IMG/VR virus record: IMGVR_UViG_3300020196_000034
Span: 1-62,650 of that record
From: a virus
DNA: 62,650 bases
Direction: 5' to 3' (one strand)
Under the pieces are notes generated by a model. The model was not told where the DNA came from. It saw only the letters and a list, made by a program, of their open reading frames with translations, and did no database searches. The position numbers were made by a program, and so were the translations under genes. Positions 38,384 to 46,421 of this stretch are shown one piece after another (the stretch's first letter is position 1; every line of letters starts with the position of its first letter).

Positions 38384-41300
38384 TTAATTTAACCCATCTT
38401 TAGTGATAGTAAATGATTTATTTGTTGTTGTTGTTTTTTTATTTTTAGATAAGTAAGCAGTTACAGTAACTTTATCCGAAACACTTGATTTATATTTTTC
38501 TAAATCTTTCTCTTTTTGTTTTAAATCATTTTCTGCTTTTCTAATTTCTGAATTAGATACCGATGAAGGATATAATTGTTTTTCAGCTATTAAAGTATCT
38601 AAAAAATTCTTAGAGTCCGTAACCGCAGTTTCTAAGTCTTCTAATGTTTTAAAATCCATTATTTTACCTTCGAATTTAGGGAATATTGCGACATCAAAAA
38701 CATCTGTTTCGATAAAAGATTCTGAATTATCTCCAGTTATTTCTTCTTTAGAATTTCCTACTTCTACAATTAATACTATTTTATTATTTTCTTCTGTTTT
38801 TCCATCTATTTCTTGTTCCGCCGCAGGTTTACCATTTTTTGTTTTAACAATAATAGATTGACCATCTTTTTTAGAAATTTCTAAAACTCCAGTATTTTCA
38901 GTATTTTTTTCACTGTTTTCATTTTTTTCGTTTTCTTTTTCTTGATCAATAATACCTTCTTTCTTTAAACTATTTATATACTTATTTAAATTTTCTTCCC
39001 CTACTAATTTTTTTTTAAATTCACCTAATTTTATACCGTCTACAACTTTTCCTGTTGAATCGTCTATACTGTCTGATCTAACATCATACATTTCAGTATT
39101 TGCATAATAATTAAATGAAACTGCGTTTTGTAACCTATTAAGTGGACCAACTAATGAATGACCACCAATATAATCGATAGATAAAGATACTGTTGCAATC
39201 ATTGGTTGAACCCCTATACCTTCGGGATTAATATCCCATTGAGGCCCGTCATAAGTTATTGATAAACTATTAATGGCAATTTTTGTATGAAAAAAATCTC
39301 CTATACGTAATATACAAATAGGTGGTCTACCAAAAGATAGATTTTGTGGTTGAACCCCAACTTCTGTACCGTCCTTCAAAGTTTTTTTGTCATATATACT
39401 AGGACCCTGCCTCATACATTGATTTAAGAATGTTAATCTACTATTAAAACCTTCTGGTGTAATACTATGGAATCCTGGATGAAAATATTTTATTTTTTGT
39501 GAAATATATCTAAAATAATTAGGATAATTTTCATCTATAAAATCAAAATATACATTTTCATCTATAATCAAATTATCGATTAATCTTATATCTTCAGGAT
39601 TAAAAGAACTTTCACCATCTTTCTCTTCTTCCTTAACCCCCAAATCTTTAGAGTTTTCTGTATCATTTTCCATAACAACCGCAACTCTATAATCATTTTC
39701 AGTGTCATTAGATGTTGCGATATTTCCTTTTACTTCCCAACTAATATTTAAAATTAATTTTGGATCTATTCCAGAAGATTGTAACTTACTTTCAATTTCA
39801 GATTTGACTTTATCTGCAAAACTTTTACTTAAATCTTTTCCATCTGTAATTGTTTCACCTAACAAGTTTTCAGTTGATCCATTACCGACCCAACCATTCA
39901 ATGTTATTTTTACTTTTGGGTTTGTATTATTACTTTGTTTTTCTAAAAAAGTTTTAATCTGACTTACTATTGTATTTATATCAGGTTCAGATGGAGTTCG
40001 TTTAGCTTTACAATTTTCAGTCGCATCATTACATTCAACATCCTGTATTAATTTAACATCACCTTTATCAGTATCTTTTTCAACATCTACTCTTTTTTGA
40101 GGTTCTTTTTCTTTTATTTTCTTTTTAATTTCTTCTAAATCAGATTGAGGTACTGCACATTCTAACGCCCTTAAAAATTCTTCAGGTGTGGCACACCCAG
40201 CAAAAAATCTTTCAGTAAGATTTGTAGAATTTCCTCTATAACAATTAATAACTCTAGGATGATCCACAATTATTTTAAAACCTAATGAACCTGACCTACT
40301 AGAATTATTATAAGTAAATACAGGTTCACTTCTACCTATAAATTCATTTTTAGTCCAATTTGCAGAAGTACTATCATCAAAAGTTAACTCATATGGTGGA
40401 AACCACATTATTCTACCTTTTGTACCACTTAAAATATCTCCAGGACCAATTTCACTTAAAGGTAAATCTGCCAAATTATCTGCCCAAGCTAAATTTTCGA
40501 TAGATAACATAAACTTTTTACGTGTTGTTGAAGAATCTAATATTGTGGGATGATACTTGGGAATACCATTTTCCATTAAAACGCTTTGAGATGCCCTATC
40601 TTTACTTACAGAAAAACCTTGTAAATCTACACTTGGTGAACTAAATAAACCAGTATTTCTTATTGCGTTTGCATAACTATATCTATCATTAACAGTCCAA
40701 ACTCTACAAAAATTACCATTACCATCTATATCTATTAAATCTATAGTTTTAATTGCGTTACCCCTACTTATAATTCTACCTTGTTGTTTATCTTTAAAAT
40801 ATTTTTTAGTTTGATTAATAAAAACATCGTTCTGATTATTATTAACTAATTGTTGTGTTTTATATAAAAGTGTTTTTTCGTTAAAATTTTGTTCACCACC
40901 AGTTGCCCAAAAGAATTTATTTGGTTCACCTGATGGTTCACCTATACCTTCTATAGTAGTTCTTTTTGCGTTTCCAGATGTATCAGTTAATCCATTAAAA
41001 TCTTCACTTTTGAAAGTTTGAGTTATTAGTTTCCCCCTATTAGTATTTTTTTCTGTACCAATATAATATCTTGCATTTAATCCCGCATCTGACGTACCAT
41101 CCAATCTTCTATCTTCATACAATGGTCGATAATCATTTCTATTCATTAAATTAAATGCGAATGATACTTGTGTAACACTAGTTCTACTTAATAATGTATT
41201 CATTCTTATTTCAGTAGACATAGTTGGTTCAACACCTTCTTTTAAATCTAAATCTGATTTTAATAATTCATCACCTGATTTAACACTACTATTATATTCA

Positions 41301-41992
41301 TTCCACCCAATTGCATTATTAGGTAATGTATTGAAGAATTGATCATTACCCCTTAATCTATTAACATAGTTATCTACTATATTACCAACTGGTTCTGTAA
41401 TGTATCCTGTTTTTTTATTAGAATTACCTGTTTCTTCTGAAACTTGTGCAATTTTATCTATTATAGTTTTTTCTAATTGTTGACCACCTAACAATCCTAA
41501 TGAACTTTCTCTTTGAAAATTCAAAGATTTATATGTATCAATAACATTAAATGGAAACTTTACTCCTTTTTGATCACCTTTGTTTACTAAAAAAAATTGT
41601 TCTTGATTATACGATGAAGGATAATCATCTCTTACCTTTTCACCAAAACCTTCAGGTAGTGGATAACCTAAATTAGGTGGAATAGTTAATTCATAAACTT
41701 CATATTGTTCATCTTGTGGAATAAATCTGTTTAGATTAACATTTTGTGTTGTTCTATAAAATGTACCTAAAGGAAATAGTTTTTCATTTTCATTATAATG
41801 AACTGGTATATTCTCATTTGCAGTACCATTTACAGGTACATTAATAACTTTACCAATATCATTTAAAAATGAAGTTAATCCTGCCTGAGTTAAAGTTTGA
41901 TTTACAGGTGGTGGTAAATTTCTACTTAATAAACTATTCCTAAATTCTTGTGTAGAAAAAATACCTTTATTGTAATCTAATATTCCTGCCAT
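38384..41992 (-). CDS. Large tail/baseplate structural protein with an OmpA-like insert
   Basis: The protein has 1202 residues. Conserved-looking structural segments appear at about 510-590 (IMWFPPYELTFDDSTSANWT, then SGSLGFKIIVDHPRVI) and about 880-960 (GRPPICILRIGDFFHTKIAI, then LSIDYIGGHSLVG), a pattern typical of baseplate and tube-cap proteins. Between them, residues about 674-777 fit an OmpA-like fold (KVKITLNGWVGNGSTENLLG, then KSFADKVKSEIESKLQSSGI and YRVAVVM). The C-terminal 200 residues are charged with a coiled coil and a small beta end. An OmpA-like insert could touch peptidoglycan during injection. It is the first gene after the tape measure, behind its own promoter. Confidence 0.65.
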   Translation of the reverse strand: MAGILDYNKGIFSTQEFRNSLLSRNLPPPVNQTLTQAGLTSFLNDIGKVINVPVNGTANENIPVHYNENEKLFPLGTFYRTTQNVNLNRFIPQDEQYEVYELTIPPNLGYPLPEGFGEKVRDDYPSSYNQEQFFLVNKGDQKGVKFPFNVIDTYKSLNFQRESSLGLLGGQQLEKTIIDKIAQVSEETGNSNKKTGYITEPVGNIVDNYVNRLRGNDQFFNTLPNNAIGWNEYNSSVKSGDELLKSDLDLKEGVEPTMSTEIRMNTLLSRTSVTQVSFAFNLMNRNDYRPLYEDRRLDGTSDAGLNARYYIGTEKNTNRGKLITQTFKSEDFNGLTDTSGNAKRTTIEGIGEPSGEPNKFFWATGGEQNFNEKTLLYKTQQLVNNNQNDVFINQTKKYFKDKQQGRIISRGNAIKTIDLIDIDGNGNFCRVWTVNDRYSYANAIRNTGLFSSPSVDLQGFSVSKDRASQSVLMENGIPKYHPTILDSSTTRKKFMLSIENLAWADNLADLPLSEIGPGDILSGTKGRIMWFPPYELTFDDSTSANWTKNEFIGRSEPVFTYNNSSRSGSLGFKIIVDHPRVINCYRGNSTNLTERFFAGCATPEEFLRALECAVPQSDLEEIKKKIKEKEPQKRVDVEKDTDKGDVKLIQDVECNDATENCKAKRTPSEPDINTIVSQIKTFLEKQSNNTNPKVKITLNGWVGNGSTENLLGETITDGKDLSKSFADKVKSEIESKLQSSGIDPKLILNISWEVKGNIATSNDTENDYRVAVVMENDTENSKDLGVKEEEKDGESSFNPEDIRLIDNLIIDENVYFDFIDENYPNYFRYISQKIKYFHPGFHSITPEGFNSRLTFLNQCMRQGPSIYDKKTLKDGTEVGVQPQNLSFGRPPICILRIGDFFHTKIAINSLSITYDGPQWDINPEGIGVQPMIATVSLSIDYIGGHSLVGPLNRLQNAVSFNYYANTEMYDVRSDSIDDSTGKVVDGIKLGEFKKKLVGEENLNKYINSLKKEGIIDQEKENEKNENSEKNTENTGVLEISKKDGQSIIVKTKNGKPAAEQEIDGKTEENNKIVLIVEVGNSKEEITGDNSESFIETDVFDVAIFPKFEGKIMDFKTLEDLETAVTDSKNFLDTLIAEKQLYPSSVSNSEIRKAENDLKQKEKDLEKYKSSVSDKVTVTAYLSKNKKTTTTNKSFTITKDGLN

Positions 41993-42011
41993 ATATAATA
42001 TTTTCTTATTA

Positions 42012-42020
42012 TATAAATAT
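42012..42020 (-). promoter_or_regulatory. ATATTTATA motif before the 1202-aa tail gene
   Basis: Exact ATATTTATA in sense orientation, 19 bases before the ATG at 41992, in the 195-base non-coding gap. The same context, AATATTTATATAA, recurs before the tail tube gene. Confidence 0.4.
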
Positions 42021-42121
42021 TAGATCAATAAAATTCTGGATAATTAAATAATATTATTTATATTTGTTCTTGTTTTAATATAAAATATATATTATTATTT
42101 ACTTGTATTTGCAGGTTCTTG

Positions 42122-42152
42122 TAATAATAGGAAATTTATTTTGTAAAGTCAA
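42122..42152 (-). promoter_or_regulatory. Promoter in the gap after the tape measure
   Basis: On the minus strand, TTGACT (42152-42147), 17 bases, then TATTAT (42129-42124). This is a canonical -35/-10 pair and also a TTG-N20-TA layout like the gp32 promoter, though TAnnTTTG is matched poorly. It lies about 130 bases before the ATG at 41992. The 195-base gap holds no ORF. Confidence 0.5.
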
Positions 42153-42167
42153 TAGTAAATTAAAAAA

Positions 42168-42189
42168 AAAATAAAAAATTTTTTATTTT
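42168..42189 (-). terminator. AT-only palindrome at the end of the tape measure gene
   Basis: The perfect 22-base palindrome AAAATAAAAAA / TTTTTTATTTT overlaps the tape measure stop and is followed on the minus strand by a long T-run. It may be a weak terminator that lowers read-through; an all-AT stem is thermally weak. Confidence 0.35.
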
Positions 42190-44260
42190 ATCCCATATAA
42201 TCAGTTGTTTCTTTACTTGAAGGTACTCCGCCATTCCTAAATGTACCATTTAAATGTGAAATTATAGTTTTTACTATTTGTGGTTTTATAGATTCCATAT
42301 CGATATTTTTAGAAGACCCATCTGGTGAAGTTATTTCTATTTTTCCTGATATATCTATTTTACCAAATTCTATTTTTGAAGTCATTGAAGTGGTTTCGGG
42401 TATTGTTAAACTTTTATCCATTAATTTATCTAAAGGTCCACCTTTTTTTGCACCAATAATATCATCTTCGTTAGAAAAACTTGTAATTTCTCCTGAAGAT
42501 CTTAACATAAAATCCCCATGATATGGATCCGCACCACCAGTATTTCCTTTTCCTGAACCACCACCTATTGCATGAAAAGTCTCTTCAAGTTTCTTACTAC
42601 TAATTACTAAATCACCAAAAGTTGTTATAACTTTATCTTTAATTTGATTTTTTAAATTATCCATTTCAGTCATAGCATCATCTATAACACTTTTTTCATC
42701 TCCAGAATTTTTAAACATATCATCGATGAAAGATTTACTATTATCTATAAAAGTATCTGATAACTTACCAACCCCATCTTTCATGTTTTGTAAAACAGGT
42801 GCAATTTCATCTGCAGTTAATTCATATATATTTGTTAAACCAGCGACTTTATACTTCCCACCCTCTCTCATATTATCAACTTGATCAGACATTTTTTTAG
42901 TATGTGTTGCAATATCTCTAAGACTTTCTTCAGATGTTTGTTGTTCTTTCATAATAGTTTCTGCCATATCATCAGTAATTTGATCTAAACCCAAATCACC
43001 AAATTCTTCAGTTTCTATAACAAATTTACCATCTTTAAATTTAGCTATTGAAGCCAAACTCTCTTTCATTTCATCATCACCTACCGATGTAAATTTCATT
43101 TTTATGTCCCCAATCTTAGCTGCTTGTCTGGACATTTCAATCATATTATCCACCCCTAAATTCAATTGTTGATCTAATGCCTGAAATTGCATTCTAGCTT
43201 CTGCTGGTAATTCATATTCACCAGTTTCTTCATTAAATTGAAGCATATTTTCAGTCATTTTAGAAATTCTTTTTGCCAATTCTTCGGGTTTGTTTCTAGC
43301 CTCATACATTAAAGTAAACGGATCACCAAAAGCTTCTGCAATATCACCACCTAAAAGTTGTAATTGAGCTGCAGTCTCTATAGCAGCATCTGGTTGATAT
43401 AATTTATCTGCTAGTTGTAGCATACCTGCCATATCCATTCTCATTTTAACTGCCTGTTTTGCCATTTCAGTCATTCCTTTGACACCATTTTTAAAAGAAA
43501 ATGTTGACATTGTTTTCATATTACTTTGTAATTCTTTTATTACTTTAGTAGCATTTAAACCCATAGATTGTGCAGATTTATAAGTTTCTAAAACATTTTT
43601 TTCCATTTGTTCAGTAGACAAACCCATTAACGAAAAACTATCCGCCATTTGAGCAGCTTCATTAGATTGCATATCCATAGCTTCGGTTAAAGAAGCAATT
43701 CTAATAGCGTCTTCACTAGTTAAATTACTCATTCTACCTGTGGCTTCACTTATTTCTGTGAATATTGTAGATAATGAAGATGCTTCCATACCCATTTCTG
43801 CAATTGCTGGCATAGCACCTTTAAAACTATTTTCCATGAATTTAGCACCTTTTCCAGTCATACCTATATCCACACCAATTTTTTTGTATACTTCAGCCAT
43901 TTTTTCGGCATATTCATATTGTTTTTTTGAATTGGTTAAAAACTCTCTAAAATCATTACCAGCGGCAGCGATTTGGTTATACATATAACCAGTTGCGGTA
44001 TTTATATTTTTAAGATTCCCTAAAAGTTCTTTTGATTGTTTTACTAATTTAGCAGTAACTTTTTCTTCCTCCTTAATAATTTCTCCTTTTTCAATGAGTA
44101 GTTCTCTTGTCTTCTCAAGTTTTTTTATTTCTTCTTCGTATTTTTTTATTTCTTCTCTATCTGCTTCTGAAGAAATATCTGAATCTTTAGCGAACACTTT
44201 TAATTGATCAACTAATTTTTCTAATTGTTGTTGTAAATCTTTACCCTTATCTCCTCCCAT
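42188..44260 (-). CDS. Tail tape measure-like protein
   Basis: This 690-residue protein is almost wholly helical. An N-terminal coiled coil comes first (EKLVDQLKVFAKD, EEIKKYEEEIKKLEKTRELL). A Met/Ala-rich helical middle follows (MEASSLSTIFTEISEATGRM, MAKQAVKMRMDMAGMLQLAD), then a Gly/Ser-rich C-terminal section ending GGVPSSKETTDYMG. Length, composition and position beside the T4_baseplate-type assembly protein suit a tape measure. T4 gp29 has 590 residues, so a tail slightly longer than that of T4 is expected. No peptidase or lysozyme motif is seen in it. Confidence 0.7.
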   Translation of the reverse strand: MGGDKGKDLQQQLEKLVDQLKVFAKDSDISSEADREEIKKYEEEIKKLEKTRELLIEKGEIIKEEEKVTAKLVKQSKELLGNLKNINTATGYMYNQIAAAGNDFREFLTNSKKQYEYAEKMAEVYKKIGVDIGMTGKGAKFMENSFKGAMPAIAEMGMEASSLSTIFTEISEATGRMSNLTSEDAIRIASLTEAMDMQSNEAAQMADSFSLMGLSTEQMEKNVLETYKSAQSMGLNATKVIKELQSNMKTMSTFSFKNGVKGMTEMAKQAVKMRMDMAGMLQLADKLYQPDAAIETAAQLQLLGGDIAEAFGDPFTLMYEARNKPEELAKRISKMTENMLQFNEETGEYELPAEARMQFQALDQQLNLGVDNMIEMSRQAAKIGDIKMKFTSVGDDEMKESLASIAKFKDGKFVIETEEFGDLGLDQITDDMAETIMKEQQTSEESLRDIATHTKKMSDQVDNMREGGKYKVAGLTNIYELTADEIAPVLQNMKDGVGKLSDTFIDNSKSFIDDMFKNSGDEKSVIDDAMTEMDNLKNQIKDKVITTFGDLVISSKKLEETFHAIGGGSGKGNTGGADPYHGDFMLRSSGEITSFSNEDDIIGAKKGGPLDKLMDKSLTIPETTSMTSKIEFGKIDISGKIEITSPDGSSKNIDMESIKPQIVKTIISHLNGTFRNGGVPSSKETTDYMG

Positions 44261-44261
44261 T

Positions 44262-45413
44262 TTAATTATCTATATATTCTAATATTTTACCACTCCAAAC
44301 AGTTTTAATATTACTAATAGAACCGTCAGCGTTAACAACCCAAAAAGCGTTGTTTCCTTGTGCTTTTTTTACCTTTTCAGTGTCAAACCCCATAATATAT
44401 CTATTAGTTGTACCTTCTTTTTGTACTAAAACTGTATCACCTCTTTCTCCATAAGTTTTTAATATTTCAAATTTTACAACCTGATCATCATTATATAATG
44501 TTGTAGTAGATCCACCACCACCAGGACTATATGTTACATCACCATTAAACTTAATTAACATGTAATCGTGAAGAACTATTTTTTCACCAACAGATTTATT
44601 ACTTGAATAATCTTTATACTTTTCGGTTTCTTTATTATAACCTTTTATTTTATAAAATTGTTGTAAATCACTAATCATATCATCTATTAAACTTTCTGCA
44701 TCCTCATACCAATCTTCTAATTGTGAACAAGATAAAGAGGTTTTATCCCTATCATCTTTCTCAATTATATATTTACCATATTTATTTTCACAATAATCCC
44801 AAGTAGATAATAAATCTTCTTGAATTTGTTCTGGTTGATCAGCAATTGAGGCTTTATATACATTTATATCCGCTTTACCACTATCCTCTTCTACATTATC
44901 ATCAAATATTGTTAAACAATAACATCTACTATGTTCTACTTTTTTTCCATATCTTTCGGCATATTTTTTCATTTGTAATGCCGCACTAGCAACTTTTTTA
45001 ATTCTACTTATTTGTCTAGGACCATATTTTAATACTTTCCCAGCAACTCTTATAGTTGTCCCCCTAGCTAATACAATTTTTTCTAAATCTTCTGCACTTA
45101 TTTCATCACTAGATAAAAAATCTAAAAGTCCATCATCAGTCATAGATTCCATATCAACCACCTCTATTTCTATTTCATCACCTACTTTTACGTCACTTTT
45201 ATATTCTTTAGCATCTTTTAATTCAATATAAAATTCAGTATCAGTGTTAGGAGGTAATTGATCATCTTCAACTACCGTAAACTTTTGTTTTTTTGTTTTG
45301 ACTTCTCCATTAGAATCTGGTGTAACAATTATACCTTCACCTAAAAGATTATCAATAGACTCAGACATTAAATATAGTATGTCTAAAATTTTTCCGTTTT
45401 TTTTATATAACAT
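44262..45413 (-). CDS. Unknown protein upstream of the tape measure (383 aa)
   Basis: Family not recognised. An N-terminal acidic part with a small beta domain (DVKVGDEIEIEVVDMESMTD) is followed by a helical Cys-containing middle (EHSRCYCLTIF, WDYCENKYGKY, SLSCSQLEDWYEDAESLIDD). The C-terminus is a beta part with a Gly-rich turn (YSPGGGGSTT). It lies between the frameshifted assembly protein and the tape measure with only 1 base to the latter. A start at Met16 (45368) is also possible. A hub or tape-measure-associated role is inferred from position. Confidence 0.7.
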   Translation of the reverse strand: MLYKKNGKILDILYLMSESIDNLLGEGIIVTPDSNGEVKTKKQKFTVVEDDQLPPNTDTEFYIELKDAKEYKSDVKVGDEIEIEVVDMESMTDDGLLDFLSSDEISAEDLEKIVLARGTTIRVAGKVLKYGPRQISRIKKVASAALQMKKYAERYGKKVEHSRCYCLTIFDDNVEEDSGKADINVYKASIADQPEQIQEDLLSTWDYCENKYGKYIIEKDDRDKTSLSCSQLEDWYEDAESLIDDMISDLQQFYKIKGYNKETEKYKDYSSNKSVGEKIVLHDYMLIKFNGDVTYSPGGGGSTTTLYNDDQVVKFEILKTYGERGDTVLVQKEGTTNRYIMGFDTEKVKKAQGNNAFWVVNADGSISNIKTVWSGKILEYIDN

Positions 45414-45429
45414 GATTTTTCATTTATAA

Positions 45430-45438
45430 TATAAATAT
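45430..45438 (-). promoter_or_regulatory. ATATTTATA motif before the 383-aa gene
   Basis: Exact ATATTTATA in sense orientation, 16 bases before the ATG at 45413 and just after the end of the proposed frameshift extension. Confidence 0.35.
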
Positions 45439-45456
45439 TATAAAAACTATAAAATT

Positions 45457-45609
45457 TTATTTTTCTTTGTTTGAAATATTTTGTTTAATCATTATTTTTC
45501 TAGAAAAAGTGGGCATAATCATAATATCTGAATATGTATAACCACCAACTCTAACTAAAAAATTGATTTCTTTATGAAGATAAAGAAGATATTCAGAGTT
45601 CAGGCCAGA
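45457..45609 (-). CDS. Frameshift extension of the T4_baseplate-type assembly protein
   Basis: This is a 50-codon frame with no suitable start. It is open from the T-run at 45614-45609 to a TAA at 45459-45457 and reads SGLNSEYLLYLHKEINFLVR, then VGGYTYSDIMIMPTFSRKIM. It is in +1 (equivalently -2) phase to the upstream 257-residue gene. The helix followed by GGYTYSDIMIMP and a basic end looks like the C-terminal domain of phage tail hub or assembly proteins. It fills an otherwise odd 179-base gap. A ribosomal frameshift would give a product of about 302 residues, comparable to gpG-GT of lambda-like phages. A real mutation or an assembly error in the T6 run is the alternative. Confidence 0.7.
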   Translation of the reverse strand, partial: SGLNSEYLLYLHKEINFLVRVGGYTYSDIMIMPTFSRKIMIKQNISNKEK

Positions 45610-46366
45610 AAAAAGTCGTGTTGAATCTAAGAAAGGTATCTACGGACTCTCCCCCCTGAGTCCTAGCGGTAGTTTTAAAATCTAATCCAGGATTTACCTC
45701 TTCAATGTATTTCCTTAATGATCTAGAATCAATAATAGGGATTTTTTTTAATATATTAGAAATTTTTATTTTATCCCTTTCACCATCAATAGATTTAATT
45801 TGTTGTTCTAAAGTAAAAATTAATTTATTTGATACCCCATCAGGATTTCTTTTTAAATCTTCTTTTTCTCTAATGTCTATTATTTCTTCATCTTTACCTG
45901 TTAAAAGAGAAAAAGTAACTTTTTTATTTGATTTAGGTAATAAAAATTCAAACTCACCATTTTCATCTGGTCTTATAGTTAATTTTTTTTGTTGTAGTGA
46001 CGATAAATTAATTACCCCTTCCTCAAACTCACCAGATTTCGAATTAAATACCAATTGAGTGTATTCTTCACCAAATGCAGTTACTCTTAAAAAAATCATT
46101 AAAGCGGTTCTATCTCCAATAAGTAAATCCGATGAATCAAAACCTAAATCCTTTACTTTTCTTTTAATTAAAATATCTATTATTTTACCACCATTAGAAA
46201 TGTTAGGTGATGTTAGAATAGTCTCATCCATCGCAGTCAAATATTCAACCTTAACAGATTTCTTATTATTCTTATATAAAATTCCTTGTGAAGGTAATTC
46301 TATAATATCATAAGGTGTCCTATATTCTTCAGGAATAAAATCAGGACTTAATTCATTTTCTATCAT
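45593..46366 (-). CDS. T4_baseplate-family assembly protein (gp26/gp51-like)
   Basis: This 257-residue protein carries the T4_baseplate family opening: PYDIIELPSQGILYKNNKKS followed by VEYLTAMDETILTSPNISNG and ALMIFLRVTAFGEEY. In T4 this family includes hub assembly proteins that act before the tape measure and hub are complete. The zero frame ends FNTTFFWPEL with TGA, right after a T6C run. Shifting frame there adds 50 residues. The gene is two positions upstream of the tape measure, where long-tailed phages place their tail assembly chaperones with programmed frameshifts. Confidence 0.75.
   Translation of the reverse strand: MIENELSPDFIPEEYRTPYDIIELPSQGILYKNNKKSVKVEYLTAMDETILTSPNISNGGKIIDILIKRKVKDLGFDSSDLLIGDRTALMIFLRVTAFGEEYTQLVFNSKSGEFEEGVINLSSLQQKKLTIRPDENGEFEFLLPKSNKKVTFSLLTGKDEEIIDIREKEDLKRNPDGVSNKLIFTLEQQIKSIDGERDKIKISNILKKIPIIDSRSLRKYIEEVNPGLDFKTTARTQGGESVDTFLRFNTTFFWPEL
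45608..45616 (-). other. Candidate frameshift slippery site (T6C)
   Basis: The minus-strand sequence ACT TTT TTC TGG carries six T then C, in frame T-TTT-TTC. A -1 slip meets TGA within three codons, so it is not productive. A +1 slip at TTT, or a -2 slip at TTC back to TTT, enters the 50-codon extension. Confidence 0.55.
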
Positions 46367-46421
46367 AATATATAATATAAAAAACTTTTATTTATTGTAA
46401 ATACTAAAAAATAAAAAAAAA

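Noticed and set aside
41993-42187. A tRNA or small RNA gene in the 195-base gap
   Set aside because: No cloverleaf, CCA end or G/C-rich stem is visible; the gap holds AT palindromes and promoter-like elements only.
45593-45616. Classical -1 frameshift at T-TTT-TTC
   Set aside because: The heptamer is right, but the -1 frame meets TGA two codons later; only +1 or -2 gives a long extension.
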